In this document: in pieces, positions 35,301 through 44,193 of the stretch
Layout: every line of letters begins with the position of its first letter
How positions within the stretch are numbered: position 1 is the stretch's first letter
Origin: Flexithrix dorotheae DSM 6795
GTDB lineage: Bacteria > Bacteroidota > Bacteroidia > Cytophagales > Flammeovirgaceae
Assembly: GCF_000379765.1 (NCBI RefSeq)
Contig: NZ_KB903430.1
Location: 530,945-594,944, forward strand
Length of the DNA stretch: 64,000 bases
Direction: 5' to 3'
Translations under genes and position numbers: made by a program
Notes under the pieces: generated by a model
The model's input: only the letters and a program-made list of their open reading frames with translations
Database searches by the model: none
Told to the model about the DNA's origin: nothing

Positions 35301-35519
35301 TTTAATAATCACATCTTCGTGACTTGAACCTATATTAATCCCGGCAGCTTTTCGCTTTATGGCCATGGACGACTCGAATTCTTTTTCCAAAACCTCATAC
35401 TCCTCAGGAGTAATTTTGGCATTAGGTTTAGCATCTACACTAAACCCTTTGGAAGCAAGCAATTCTGCAATCCTAGCTATTCCAACATTAAATTTTCTTG
35501 CTGCCTGACTTAATCTCAT
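32346..35519 (-). CDS. infB: Translation initiation factor IF-2
   Basis: A 1057-residue GTPase that places initiator tRNA on the ribosome. The N-terminal helical domain ([20 protein letters not shown]) is followed by a very acidic, Glu/Val/Pro/Lys-rich low-complexity arm (about residues 60-330) and a basic Arg/Lys/Gly-rich stretch (about 335-440). The core carries G1 [10 protein letters not shown] near residue 561, DTPGHEAF and INKIDKPG, then domains II-IV ending [18 protein letters not shown]. The acidic arm holds two copies of a KLxGLTVLxKIxL motif, at about 148-160 and 313-326. It is the last gene of the rimP-nusA-infB unit. A lone TATCTTTG at 35623-35630 may allow extra transcription. Confidence 0.98.
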   Translation of the reverse strand: MRLSQAARKFNVGIARIAELLASKGFSVDAKPNAKITPEEYEVLEKEFESSMAIKRKAAGINIGSSHEDVIIKSDLKPEGADESEDDEIFILDQSGNESAPKAEPAVEEEKKEEPVSVAKNEIEEAPVPEVEEPKAEEEPDQVEKASKLKGLTVLDKIELDAKGRPVKSKPVEKEPVEEVKEEPAVAEVKQEEPPIEEVKEEPVKEEEPVAEVEKEEKQEESSVEKVEEEEKPVEAKVEIEQPPVVEKPVAEVKKEEKAEEEKTESKVEKVVEEQTKKDIIEDVETPEAEVEEEVDEQEEESKPAKVIEAKADKLQGLTVLGKIDLPSKDKKKAKPVASSDDQRDKKKRKRKRVRISKENEKDTVNKNYDKTSGGDKGGKRHDKPSGGKDFDGNQGRDRDGRDDRRGKNKRTPFKKEEVSQKEVQEKYKETMARMSGSSSGKSSKSKYRKEKRDAIAAKEQEQEEAVDHTLLRVTEFISTNDLATLMEVSVNEIIANAMKLGMFVSINQRLDADSITMLADEFGFSVEFTSAEEEIELVLEEEDKEEDLEPRAPIVTIMGHVDHGKTSLLDYIRNSKVADAEAGGITQHIGAYKVKTESGKDIVFLDTPGHEAFTAMRARGAKLTDVAIIVIAADDSVMPQTVEAINHAQVAGVPIVIAINKIDKPGANSHKIKEELSQMNILVEEWGGKVQCQEVSAKSGLGIDDLLEMVVLEADILELRANPNKKAIGTVVEASLDKGRGYVTTILVQSGELKIGSIMLAGHHYGRVKAMTDSWGKRLKKAGPSTPVQVLGLNGAPQAGDKMNVMESEREAREISNKREQILREQSIRATKRTTLSDIGKRIAMGNFQQLNVIIKGDVDGSVEALSDSLQKLSADEVEVNIIHKAVGPISDNDILLASASEAIVIGFQVRPTPNTRRLAEREDVEIRLYSVIYHAIEEVKAAMEGLLSADIEEEIVGTVEVREVYKISKVGTVAGCYVTEGYIKRNSKIRLIRDGIVIYGGETGGEIQALKRFKDDVSEVKQSFECGISIKNYNDLKVGDVIEAYEEKEIKRTLK

Positions 35520-35684
35520 ATTTAATTATCTACTGAACTAATGAAATTTAATAGACCACAAAAATGGAAAATCAATCCCAATTTATGGCCTGTGAACTCA
35601 TATGATTTTATAAAAATTTATGCAAAGATAGAATATTGTTTTAATTTCTTTTAAAGAATAGATTTATTATGACCACATAAAACA

Positions 35685-36932
35685 TCAATCGAACTCTTTT
35701 CTGAGCGTTTCTCTGATAAAATCTATGGATTCTTCCTCCAATTCGGTCCTTCTCAGCAAATCCTGAGGACTAATCGCCAACACCGTTTTTGCGGTATCAA
35801 GACCAATTCTCCTCAACTCATCTATCATCCATTCATCTATCACATCCACAAACTCCCTTAATTCCACATCTTCTTCGTCATCTTCAAAATCTCCGAGTTC
35901 TCTGAATACATCTATTTCCATTCCTACCAGTTTACTGGCAAGCTTAATATTCTGTCCTCCCTTACCTATAGCAAGTGACACCTGATCTCTGTCAAGAAAA
36001 ACCGAAACCCTCCCATTATCCGCATCTACCTTAATGTTATTGATTTTGGCTGGGCTTAATGCTCTTGCTATGTATAAATCGATGTTATCAGTATAATTGA
36101 TCACATCAATATTTTCATTTTGTAATTCTCTTACAATACTGTGAATTCTTGATCCCTTCATCCCCACACACGCTCCTACCGGATCAATTCTGTCATCATA
36201 GGATTCTACGGCTACTTTTGCCCTTTCTCCCGGTTCTCTCACCACTTTCTTGATGGTAATTAACCCATCAAATACTTCGGGAACTTCACCCTCAAATAAC
36301 CTTTCAAGGAAAACAGGAGAAGTTCTAGATAAAATAATCTTAGGATTATTATTTACCATTTCCACACGGTGGATAATCGCCCTCACATTATCTCCTTTCC
36401 TAAATCTGTCTTTATAGATTTGTTCTGTTTTAGGTAGAGATAATTCATTTTTCTCACTATCAATTAAAATTAATTCTCTACTTAAAACCTGGTATACCTC
36501 ACAAGTTACCATCTCTCCAACCAAATCCTTATATTTTTGAAAAAGGATATCTTTTTCTAAGTCTTTTACTTTTTGAATAAGAGTTTGTCTGGCTGTTTGA
36601 ACCTGCCTTCTGCCAAAGTCAAGAATTTTTACTTCTTCGGCCACTTCCTCTCCCACTTCAAAGTCAGCTTCAATCTTTTTAGCCTGAGAAAGCCGAATAG
36701 TAAGATTTTCATCTTCTACTTCAGCATCATCCTCAACAATCTCCCGATACCTCCATATTTCCAAATCACCCTTATCCACGTTGATAATCACATCAAAATT
36801 TTGGTCGGTACCAAACTTCCTTCTTACCATTGTCCTGAAGACATCTTCCAGGATTCTGATCATTGTAGGACGGTCAATGTTTTTGAGCTTTGCAAAATCG
36901 GCAAAACTTTCAATAAGAATAGAACTGTTCAT
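35685..36932 (-). CDS. nusA: Transcription termination/antitermination factor NusA
   Basis: A 415-residue RNA polymerase-binding factor. The N-terminal domain (1-125) has RPTMIRILEDVFRTMVRRK and the S1 domain spans about 130-205. Two KH domains follow (about 230-345), with DPVGACVGMKGSRIHSIVRE and VSLAIGKGGQNIKLASKLVG. A short acidic C-terminal helical domain completes it. The length is that of the standard Bacteroidota form without the repeated acidic domains of E. coli NusA. rimP precedes it by 39 bases and infB follows by 165. Confidence 0.97.
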   Translation of the reverse strand: MNSSILIESFADFAKLKNIDRPTMIRILEDVFRTMVRRKFGTDQNFDVIINVDKGDLEIWRYREIVEDDAEVEDENLTIRLSQAKKIEADFEVGEEVAEEVKILDFGRRQVQTARQTLIQKVKDLEKDILFQKYKDLVGEMVTCEVYQVLSRELILIDSEKNELSLPKTEQIYKDRFRKGDNVRAIIHRVEMVNNNPKIILSRTSPVFLERLFEGEVPEVFDGLITIKKVVREPGERAKVAVESYDDRIDPVGACVGMKGSRIHSIVRELQNENIDVINYTDNIDLYIARALSPAKINNIKVDADNGRVSVFLDRDQVSLAIGKGGQNIKLASKLVGMEIDVFRELGDFEDDEEDVELREFVDVIDEWMIDELRRIGLDTAKTVLAISPQDLLRRTELEEESIDFIRETLRKEFD

Positions 36933-36971
36933 TGTTCACCTCGTTTTAAAATCTTATTACTTATCAGCAGA

Positions 36972-37442
36972 TTATTTGAATGAAACTAAAACCTTAGCTT
37001 CCTTTATATTTTCAAAATTTAATTCTACTCCTTTTACAAATTTAACTTTCTTCTTTTTTTCAGCTATTTCCTGCTCTATTACCACTTTATCTTCCGAAAC
37101 TTCTTCCAGTTTACCAACAGCCTTTTTTCCATCGTTTAACTGGAATTCAAGTTTCCTTCCAATGTTACTCTTATATTGTCGTAACATTTTTAGTGGCTGG
37201 CCAATTCCCGGAGAGGACACATCTAAGGTATAGGCTTCTTTAATCAGGTCATTTTCTTCCAGGTAATTTCCCAATTTTCTGTTCACCCTGACACATTTAT
37301 CAATCCCAACTCCATTATCGCCATCAATTATTACATTGATTTTCTTCTTGTCAATTCCACTAATTTCGATATCTACAATAAAAAGTGAAGTATCTGGCAA
37401 CACACTTTCTACAATCTCCCGAATCAATTTTTCTGTTTCCAC
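36972..37442 (-). CDS. rimP: Ribosome maturation factor RimP
   Basis: A 156-residue factor for 30S subunit maturation. The N-terminal half has VLPDTSLFIVDIEISG and VNVIIDGDNGVGIDKCVRVNR-type sequence; YTLDVSSPGIGQPL is the signature motif. The C-terminal SH3-like domain ends with ENIKEAKVLVSF. The start codon is GTG at 37440-37442. It heads the rimP-nusA-infB operon behind a leader with a terminator-like hairpin. Confidence 0.95.
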   Translation of the reverse strand: METEKLIREIVESVLPDTSLFIVDIEISGIDKKKINVIIDGDNGVGIDKCVRVNRKLGNYLEENDLIKEAYTLDVSSPGIGQPLKMLRQYKSNIGRKLEFQLNDGKKAVGKLEEVSEDKVVIEQEIAEKKKKVKFVKGVELNFENIKEAKVLVSFK

Positions 37443-37458
37443 TTTTATTTATTTAGCT

Positions 37459-37486
37459 AAAAAAAATAGGGAGCGAAGCCCCCTAT
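37459..37486 (-). terminator. Terminator-like hairpin in the rimP-nusA-infB leader
   Basis: On the minus strand, AUAGGGGGC-UUC-GCUCCCUAU forms a 9-bp stem (37466-37486, with one G-U pair), followed by eight U (37459-37466). It begins about 20 bases after the predicted transcription start and ends 17 bases before the rimP GTG. The pairing is complete only in minus-strand RNA; the plus strand has an A/C mismatch and no T-run. It could be an attenuator for the operon. Confidence 0.7.
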
Positions 37487-37512
37487 ATCTTTCAATCTCA
37501 AAATATTTCTTA

Positions 37513-37543
37513 CAAAAATAAATCTTTTTTGAATGAAACCAAA
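37513..37543 (-). promoter_or_regulatory. Promoter of the rimP-nusA-infB operon
   Basis: On the minus strand, TTTG (37540-37543), exactly 19 bases, then TATTTTTG (37513-37520). The start would be near 37506, upstream of the leader hairpin. Confidence 0.7.
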
Positions 37544-37634
37544 AAAAACAGTCCTTTCCCTAATATATTTTTAAAAGTGTGCCTAATTGTACACCAACCG
37601 ACTATCCTCTCCAAAAAAATACTTATCCAATTTG

Positions 37635-37667
37635 TTGGAAAAAAAAATTCAGCTTCCCCTATATTTG
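37635..37667 (+). promoter_or_regulatory. Candidate promoter of the GMC oxidoreductase gene
   Basis: TTG at 37635-37637, 22 bases, then TATATTTG at 37660-37667. The spacing is slightly long. It lies 37 bases before the start codon. Confidence 0.45.
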
Positions 37668-37704
37668 AAGCACAAAAAGTAACTAAAATAAACCGACAAC
37701 ACAT

Positions 37705-39423
37705 ATGCAAGTAAATAACCAGACAACCCAGGAAATGGATAATACCTTCGATGCCATAGTAATTGGCTCAGGAATAAGTGGAGGCTGGGCCGCGAAAGAA
37801 CTATGTGAAAAGGGATTAAAAACGCTTGTTTTGGAAAGGGGCCGCCCTGTAAAACATATGGCCGATTATCCCACCGCCATGAAAAACCCCTGGGATTTTA
37901 AATACCGGGGAGATTTATCCAAACAAGTGAAGGAAAATGATCCGATTGTTGACAAATGCTATGCCTATGAAGAGGCTACTGAACACTTTTTTGTGAAAGA
38001 TCACGAACACCCTTATGTCCAGGAAAAACCTTTTGACTGGATAAAAGGCTATCAGGAAGGAGGGAAATCTTTAATCTGGGCCCGACAAACCCAACGGTGG
38101 AGTGATTTTGAATTTGAGGCGCCCAAGAGAGATGGATTTGCCGTGGACTGGCCAATCAGATATAAAGACCTGGAAAAATGGTATAGCCATGTGGAAGAAT
38201 TTGTGGGCATTAGCGGAAATAAAGATGGCATAGCCAATCTGCCCGATAGTGAAGTGCTTCCGCCTTTCGAATTGAATTGTGTTGAGAAAGCAATTCAGGA
38301 AAAAGTAAAGGAAAATTATGAAAACAGGCATGTAATTATCGGCCGGTGTGCGCACTTAACCGAACCTAAAGAGATTCATATCCAACAAGGAAGAGGTAAG
38401 TGTCAGGCCAGACACCTATGCTACCGGGGTTGCCCCTTTGGTGCCTATTTTAGTTCTAATTCCTCTACCCTGCCCTGGGCCGAAAAAACCGGAAATTTAA
38501 CCATAAGAACAAATTCAGTTGTCCATTCTATTATTTATGATGAAACCCAAAAAAAAGCAATTGGGGTAAAAGTTATTGATACAGAAACAAAAGCGGAAAC
38601 TGAGTTTTATGCCAAAATCATTTTTGTGAATGCTGCAACGCTTAATACCAACCTGATTTTGTTAAATTCTAAATCGGAAAGATTTCCCAATGGCTTGGGC
38701 AATGACAATGGTTTGTTAGGGAAATATGTGGGGTTTCACAATTATAGAGGAAATATCCTGGCGGATTACGATGGTTTTGAAGATCAATATTATTATGGCC
38801 GAAGACCCACCACAGCCTTTATACCCTCTTTCAAAAATGTGTTCAAACAAGACTCAGATTTTTTAAGAGGTTATATGGTAGCCTTTGGAGCATCCAGAAA
38901 AAACTGGGGACAGGGAAATGGAAAAGAAGGTTTTGGAGCTGATTTTAAAAATGACCTGACCAAACCGGGAGGCTGGCAGGTTTTCATGATGATACAGGGA
39001 GAAACCATTCCGAAAGAAGCAAATCATGTTCGGCTTAGCGAAACGGAAAAAGATGATTGGGGAATCCCTCAACTGGTTACTTCCATTGAATATGATGACA
39101 ATGACGAAAAAATGCTTCAGGATTTCTTTAAAGAAGGAGAAGAAATGCTGGCTAAATCGGGCTGTACCAACATCAGGCCATGGGATACCAAACAGGCTCC
39201 CGGGCTGGATATTCACGAAATGGGTGGGGTAAGAATGGGACACGACCCGAAAACCTCCCTTTTAAACAAGCACAATCAATTGCATAATTGTAAGAATGTT
39301 TTTGTGACCGATGGGGCCTGTATGACTTCCATGGGAAACCAAAATCCTTCCCTCACTTTCATGGCTATCACGGCCAGAGCAGCGAATTTTGCTGCTGAGG
39401 AAATAAAAAAGGGGAATCTTTAA
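37705..39423 (+). CDS. GMC-family FAD-dependent oxidoreductase
   Basis: A 572-residue flavoprotein of the glucose-methanol-choline family. The FAD-binding Rossmann motif is DAIVIGSGISGGWAAKELCE (residues 16-35). A mid-region holds GGKSLIWARQTQRW and a Cys-rich CQARHLCYRGCPFGAYF. The C-terminal GMC_oxred_C domain has HEMGGVRMGHDP and GNQNPSLTFMAITARAA, with the catalytic His and Asn. It oxidises an alcohol or sugar; the substrate is unknown. Such enzymes often pair with a gluconate-dehydrogenase-like small subunit, which is absent here. An internal ATG at 37735 is another possible start. Confidence 0.92.
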   Translation: MQVNNQTTQEMDNTFDAIVIGSGISGGWAAKELCEKGLKTLVLERGRPVKHMADYPTAMKNPWDFKYRGDLSKQVKENDPIVDKCYAYEEATEHFFVKDHEHPYVQEKPFDWIKGYQEGGKSLIWARQTQRWSDFEFEAPKRDGFAVDWPIRYKDLEKWYSHVEEFVGISGNKDGIANLPDSEVLPPFELNCVEKAIQEKVKENYENRHVIIGRCAHLTEPKEIHIQQGRGKCQARHLCYRGCPFGAYFSSNSSTLPWAEKTGNLTIRTNSVVHSIIYDETQKKAIGVKVIDTETKAETEFYAKIIFVNAATLNTNLILLNSKSERFPNGLGNDNGLLGKYVGFHNYRGNILADYDGFEDQYYYGRRPTTAFIPSFKNVFKQDSDFLRGYMVAFGASRKNWGQGNGKEGFGADFKNDLTKPGGWQVFMMIQGETIPKEANHVRLSETEKDDWGIPQLVTSIEYDDNDEKMLQDFFKEGEEMLAKSGCTNIRPWDTKQAPGLDIHEMGGVRMGHDPKTSLLNKHNQLHNCKNVFVTDGACMTSMGNQNPSLTFMAITARAANFAAEEIKKGNL

Positions 39424-39553
39424 ATTTATTTAACCTATAATACCAAATTGTGAATCTTTTAAAGGAATCGAACAAAAGGTTATGATTTTATCATCCTTAA
39501 TGCGACTTTTGCGAAAATTTTAAAAGCATTTGGCAAGGAAAAACTTATTACTA

Positions 39554-40414
39554 ATGAATTCAACAGTACGTCTCGCAGTTCAAAAATCAGGAAGATTAAG
39601 TGAAGGATCAATGAAACTGATAAGTTCCTGCGGGATTCATGTTTCCAATGGGAAAGGGAAATTAAAAGCCATGGCGAGCAACTTCCCTATAGAGTTTTTA
39701 TTTTTAAGAGATGATGACATTCCGGGTTATGTAGCCGATGGTGTAGCAGATTTGGGGATTGTTGGAGAGAATGTGGTGGCTGAAAAAGACAAGGATGTTA
39801 AAGCTATTAAGAAATTAGGGTTTTCCAGGTGCAGACTTTCCATAGCCATTGAAAAGTCAAAACCATATAAGGGTATTCAGGATTTGGAAGGAAAAAATAT
39901 TGCGACTTCCTACCCTAAAATTTTAGGCGACTATTTATCTAAAAACGGGGTAAAAGCTGATATCCATGAGATTAGTGGATCGGTGGAAATTGCGCCAAGC
40001 ATTGGGCTTGCTGAAGCCGTTTGTGATATTGTTAGCTCAGGCAGTACGCTTTTCACCAATGGCCTGAAAGAAGTTGAAACCATTTACAGGTCTGAAGCGG
40101 TTATGATTGCCAATCATAATCTTGATGCTGAAAAGGAAGAAATTATCAACAAACTACTTTTCAGAATTGAAGCCCTTCAGTCGGCTCAAAACAATAAGTA
40201 TATTTTATTAAATGCTCCTGAACAATCATTGGATAAAATCATTTCCCTTTTACCGGGAATGAGAAGCCCTACCGTGTTACCCCTTGCGGAAAAAGGTTGG
40301 GTTTCAGTTCATTCGGTGATTAATGAAAATGATTTCTGGGAGAAAATTGAAGGATTAAGAGAAGCAGGAGCCGAAGGCATATTGGTAGTGCCTATTGAAA
40401 AAATGATCCTATAA
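39554..40414 (+). CDS. hisG: ATP phosphoribosyltransferase, long form
   Basis: A 286-residue enzyme for the first step of histidine synthesis, joining ATP and PRPP. RLAVQKSGRLSEGSMKLI starts the catalytic part, with DIPGYVADGVADLGIVGEN following. SGSVEIAPSIGLAEAVCDIV and SSGSTLFTNGLKEVE form the PRPP loop. A C-terminal ACT-like regulatory domain (about 210-286) shows this is the long, histidine-inhibited form. The ATG at 39554 is preferred over an upstream in-frame TTG at 39530. It is first of hisGDC. Confidence 0.97.
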   Translation: MNSTVRLAVQKSGRLSEGSMKLISSCGIHVSNGKGKLKAMASNFPIEFLFLRDDDIPGYVADGVADLGIVGENVVAEKDKDVKAIKKLGFSRCRLSIAIEKSKPYKGIQDLEGKNIATSYPKILGDYLSKNGVKADIHEISGSVEIAPSIGLAEAVCDIVSSGSTLFTNGLKEVETIYRSEAVMIANHNLDAEKEEIINKLLFRIEALQSAQNNKYILLNAPEQSLDKIISLLPGMRSPTVLPLAEKGWVSVHSVINENDFWEKIEGLREAGAEGILVVPIEKMIL

Positions 40415-40552
40415 AAAGAGAGGACTTAGTTTAGCCATATCAATCGCATTGAAAGATATAACTACCTATTAATTTTGCCATAACTAATTGATATTGAGAT
40501 AAAGTTGCTCAATATCAAAAAAGTATGGGACTTACTAATTAGCGGAAAGGAC

Positions 40553-41860
40553 ATGGAATTAATTAAATTTCCACCAAAGGAAGATTGGAATAAGTTACTG
40601 GAAAGGCCGGTAATGAATTTTGAAGAAATTGAAGATCGGGTAAAACCAATTTTAACAAGAGTTGCAGAGGAAGGGGATAAAGCATTAAAAGCTTTCACTG
40701 CCACTTACGATAAGGTTGAAATCGAAGAACTTTTAGTTTCAAAATATGAAATAAAAGAGGCGGAGAAGAAAGTTGATAAAGACCTCCAAACGGCTATAAA
40801 AATAGCGAAAAGTAATATTGAAAAATTCCATGTAGTTCAAAAAGAACTGGTGAGGAAGGTAGAGACTATGCCTGGGGTGACCTGTTGGCGAAAAAGCATT
40901 CCCATTGACAAAGTTGGTTTGTATATCCCCGGTGGAACTGCACCTCTTTTCTCTACAGTATTGATGTTAGGCATTCCTGCAGTTTTGGCTGGTTGTAAGG
41001 AAGTGATACTATGTACTCCTCCAGACAAAAATGGAGAAATTCACCCTGCCATCCTTTACACTGCCAGTTTAATTGGAATTGACAAAATATTTAAAGTTGG
41101 TGGAGCACAGGGAGTAGCTGCGATGGCTTTTGGCACTGAATCAGTCCCCAAAGTGAACAAAATTTTTGGTCCCGGAAATCAGTACGTAACTGCCGCCAAA
41201 CAACTGGTAACCAAAACAGGTGTAGCCATAGATATGCCTGCTGGCCCATCTGAAGTCGCTGTTATTGCAGATGCTTCGGCCAATCCCGATTTTATTGCCT
41301 CTGATCTTTTATCGCAGGCTGAACACGGTGTTGACAGTCAGGTGTTATTGGTCACTAATGATAAGAAATTACCTAAAAAAGTGGTAAAATCCCTAAATGA
41401 GCAGCTAGAGGATTTGCCCAGAAAGGAATTCGCCATAAAAGCACTGGAAAACAGCAAAACTATCCTGATGAAGGACATGGAGGGAATTTTAGAATTAATC
41501 AACCAATATGCTCCGGAACATTTGATTATATCCACAGAAAATGCCGAAGAACTTGGCGAGCAAATCACCAATGCCGGTTCGGTATTTTTAGGTCATTTAA
41601 CTCCGGAATCTGTGGGAGATTATGCCTCAGGCACCAATCACACCCTTCCTACCAATGGTTATGCCAATGTATATAGCGGTGTTTCACTGGATAGTTTCTT
41701 CAAAAAAGTAACCTTCCAAAAGATTACCGAAAAAGGTCTGGAAAATATTGGAAAAGCGGTGGAACTTATGGCTGAAGCAGAAAGTCTTCATGCCCATAAA
41801 AATGCAGTGACTTTAAGATTGAAAAAGATTAAGGAGGATAAAATTAAAGATAAGATTTAA
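40553..41860 (+). CDS. hisD: Histidinol dehydrogenase
   Basis: A 435-residue zinc enzyme for the last two oxidations to L-histidine. GLYIPGGTAPLFSTVLMLG, VGGAQGVAAMAFGTESVP, FGPGNQYVTAAKQLV and LLSQAEHGVDSQ are diagnostic and include active-site residues; AGSVFLGHLTPESVGDYASG lies near the end. The ATG at 40553 gives the family's usual N-terminus; a TTG at 40505 would add 16 residues. It lies 138 bases after hisG and 63 before hisC. Confidence 0.97.
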   Translation: MELIKFPPKEDWNKLLERPVMNFEEIEDRVKPILTRVAEEGDKALKAFTATYDKVEIEELLVSKYEIKEAEKKVDKDLQTAIKIAKSNIEKFHVVQKELVRKVETMPGVTCWRKSIPIDKVGLYIPGGTAPLFSTVLMLGIPAVLAGCKEVILCTPPDKNGEIHPAILYTASLIGIDKIFKVGGAQGVAAMAFGTESVPKVNKIFGPGNQYVTAAKQLVTKTGVAIDMPAGPSEVAVIADASANPDFIASDLLSQAEHGVDSQVLLVTNDKKLPKKVVKSLNEQLEDLPRKEFAIKALENSKTILMKDMEGILELINQYAPEHLIISTENAEELGEQITNAGSVFLGHLTPESVGDYASGTNHTLPTNGYANVYSGVSLDSFFKKVTFQKITEKGLENIGKAVELMAEAESLHAHKNAVTLRLKKIKEDKIKDKI

Positions 41861-41923
41861 TTTAAAATCACTGGACGCTATTCATTATCTATTCACAAAT
41901 TTCCAAATAACTCTTCCTGAGGT

Positions 41924-42976
41924 ATGAAATCCATTGATATAACAAAATTTGCCCGACCTCATATTCTGAATTTAAAGCCCTATTCTTCTGCAAGAGATGA
42001 ATATACTGGGGTGGCAGGCACTTTCTTGGATGCCAACGAAAATCCATTAGGTTCAGCCACTGATGAAAATTTTAATCGCTATCCGGATCCTTATCAATGG
42101 GAAGTAAAAAAAGCTTTATCTCCCATAAAAGGAGTCAATCCGGAGAATACATTTTTGGGAAATGGAAGCGATGAAGCCATTGATTTGTTGTTTCGGGCTT
42201 TTTGTGAACCCAAAGCTGATAATGTGATTACCCTGCCACCAACTTATGGCATGTATCAGGTCTGTGCAGACATTAATTTGGTGGATGTGATTACTGTTCC
42301 GCTCACTACTGATTTTCAATTAGATGTGGATGGAATTCTTGAAGCTGTTACCCCGTCCACCAAGCTTATATTTATTTGTAATCCGAATAATCCTACTGGG
42401 AATAAATTAGATGAAAAGGCAATTTTAAAAATTTTGGATGAATTCAATGGATTGGTTGTAATTGATGAAGCCTATATTGACTTCTCAGACCATACCAGCT
42501 TTACCAACCTTCTTTCCGAGTACCAAAACCTGGTTGTACTTCAGACATTCTCAAAAGCATGGGGATTGGCTGCTTTAAGGATTGGGATGGCCTTTGCTTC
42601 AAAAGAAATTATTACCCTGCTCAACAAGATCAAATACCCTTACAACATCAACCAACTGACTCAGGAAAAAGCACTTGAAAGCCTTAAAAATGTAAGGAAG
42701 AAGGAACAAATGGTAAGGGAAATTCTTCAGGAAAGAGCTGAACTTATTAAAGTATTTGAACAGCTGCCTCTGGTGAAACATATTTATCCAAGCCATGCCA
42801 ACTTTCTTTTAATTAAGGTTGATGAACCCGTAAAAATTTATCAATTCCTGATAGATAAATTAATTATTGTAAGAGACAGATCGAAAGTCATGTTATGTGA
42901 AGGTTGTTTGAGAATTACGGTGGGAACTGCCAAAGAAAATAAGGATTTAATTGAAGCGCTGAAGGCTTTTCAATAA
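41924..42976 (+). CDS. hisC: Histidinol-phosphate aminotransferase
   Basis: A 350-residue class I/II PLP aminotransferase. YSSARDEYTGVAGTFLDANE opens the protein. FLGNGSDEAIDLLFRAF, IFICNPNNPTGNKLD, VVIDEAYIDFS and the PLP-lysine segment QTFSKAWGLAALRIG are characteristic of HisC, and the C-terminal arginine motif is CLRITVGTAKEN. hisB, which follows hisC in many Bacteroidota, is not found after it. Confidence 0.96.
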   Translation: MKSIDITKFARPHILNLKPYSSARDEYTGVAGTFLDANENPLGSATDENFNRYPDPYQWEVKKALSPIKGVNPENTFLGNGSDEAIDLLFRAFCEPKADNVITLPPTYGMYQVCADINLVDVITVPLTTDFQLDVDGILEAVTPSTKLIFICNPNNPTGNKLDEKAILKILDEFNGLVVIDEAYIDFSDHTSFTNLLSEYQNLVVLQTFSKAWGLAALRIGMAFASKEIITLLNKIKYPYNINQLTQEKALESLKNVRKKEQMVREILQERAELIKVFEQLPLVKHIYPSHANFLLIKVDEPVKIYQFLIDKLIIVRDRSKVMLCEGCLRITVGTAKENKDLIEALKAFQ

Positions 42977-43341
42977 AAATAAAGAAGTTATTACCTGTTC
43001 CGATGCCTTTTAATTCTATTTTCAGTGGGAAACATAAAATCAAACCTGATTTGAGGGAAATTTTACTTAAACTTCAAAAAAAAACTGATCTCTGTATAAT
43101 TTTTACACTAAAAATTGGATTATTAGAAGAATAAGCCTTTAATTTAAAGTAAAATTACTGTTATAATATTAATTATCGGTGATTTAGCAACAAACTAAAA
43201 CAAACACTTCCTCAGAATAGAAAGATAACTAACCTTGTTTTTTCAACAACATTTTTTTTAACTGGGAAATTTTCATTCACATTTTTTTATAGCTGAAATT
43301 CTTTCAATTTAAATTTCCCCATTACCTAAAACCAAATCAAA
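42977..43341 (+). other. Gene-free interval between hisC and the thioredoxin-SPOR gene
   Basis: 365 AT-rich bases. A 43-codon frame at 43003-43134 (start MPFNSIFSGKHKIKPD) has no recognised family and no clear start signal. No terminator with a good T-run and no full promoter match was found. Confidence 0.5.
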
Positions 43342-44124
43342 ATGAGAAAATTAATTCTTTCAATAATTACTTCATTTCTTATTCTTTCAGGATTTTCAGG
43401 ATACTCTCAATCAGATAAATTTTATTTTTTTGATGGAAGCTATAAACAATTACAAACCAGGGCCTTGAATTCTAACAAGCCGTATTTTATATACTTTTAT
43501 GCCAATTGGAGTAGGATTGCCAAAAAGATGAATGATGAAGTGTTTGCCAGCAGTTCATTTGTAAACTATGCGGAGCCAAAATACCTGGGTTTAAAAGTAG
43601 ATGGGGAATCTATTATTGATGAAGGAGAAGCCCTTGCCACACAATATGGTGTTTTGTATTTTCCAAGTATCCTCATCTTCACTCCTGAAGGTAAACTGAT
43701 GGACAGGATTTCAGGGTTTCAATCTGCTGATAAAGTAATTGCCAAATTGAAACAATATGAAAATGCCACCGGAGCACCTGAACCTTCCATTAGTGAATCG
43801 GAAATCCAGTCCGTTTCCAATGAAAAACCAGGCGAGCATCTATTTAAAATTTCAGCCAAAAGACAAGCCCGAAGCGGTTTTGGTGTTCAGGTAGCTACTT
43901 ATAGTAATTACCGCAATGCTTTCACCAAACTTTTAGAATTGGAAAATGAAAAATTCCACAAAAATGTATTGGTATTCATCAAAGAATCCGATCCGCAAAA
44001 TCTGCAATATAAAGTCGTTTTAGGCCCTTTTATTAACCAGGAGCAAGCCGATGCTTACCTGAAAATATTACAAAAACAACCCTATTACAAAGGAACTGTT
44101 TTAGTGGAGCTTAGTGATTTGTAA
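43342..44124 (+). CDS. Periplasmic thioredoxin-like protein without CXXC, fused to a SPOR domain
   Basis: A 260-residue protein with a signal peptide (ITSFLILSGFSGYSQ). A thioredoxin-like domain (about 25-140) contains YFYANWSRIAKKMNDEVF, where related proteins have W-C-x-x-C-K. Both cysteines are replaced (Ser57 and Ala60), while the cis-proline loop is kept (YFPSILIF). A SPOR domain occupies about 175-258 (FGVQVATYSNYRNAF ... YKVVLGPFINQEQADAYL); SPOR binds glycan strands stripped of peptide at the division septum. It cannot be a redox enzyme of the usual kind. A single-gene unit with a terminator shared with the convergent gene downstream. Confidence 0.85.
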   Translation: MRKLILSIITSFLILSGFSGYSQSDKFYFFDGSYKQLQTRALNSNKPYFIYFYANWSRIAKKMNDEVFASSSFVNYAEPKYLGLKVDGESIIDEGEALATQYGVLYFPSILIFTPEGKLMDRISGFQSADKVIAKLKQYENATGAPEPSISESEIQSVSNEKPGEHLFKISAKRQARSGFGVQVATYSNYRNAFTKLLELENEKFHKNVLVFIKESDPQNLQYKVVLGPFINQEQADAYLKILQKQPYYKGTVLVELSDL

Positions 44125-44140
44125 GAAAAATAATAAAGAA

Positions 44141-44176
44141 AAAAAAGTCCTTCTGGTTATTCAGAAGGACTTTTTT
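44141..44176. terminator. Bidirectional terminator
   Basis: A run of A, GTCCTTCTG, six-base loop, CAGAAGGAC and six T: a 15-bp stem (44141-44155 with 44162-44176). It serves the thioredoxin-SPOR gene and the convergent surface protein gene. Confidence 0.88.
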
Positions 44177-44193
44177 GATTAGACAAAAATAAA

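Noticed and set aside
37510-37710. 66-codon minus-strand frame upstream of rimP, which might explain the leader hairpin as its terminator
   Set aside because: It overlaps the rimP promoter and the GMC start region, and its sequence does not resemble a protein. The hairpin is better explained as part of the rimP leader.
43003-43134. 43-codon frame after hisC
   Set aside because: Plausible composition but no family, start signal or membrane/secretion feature.
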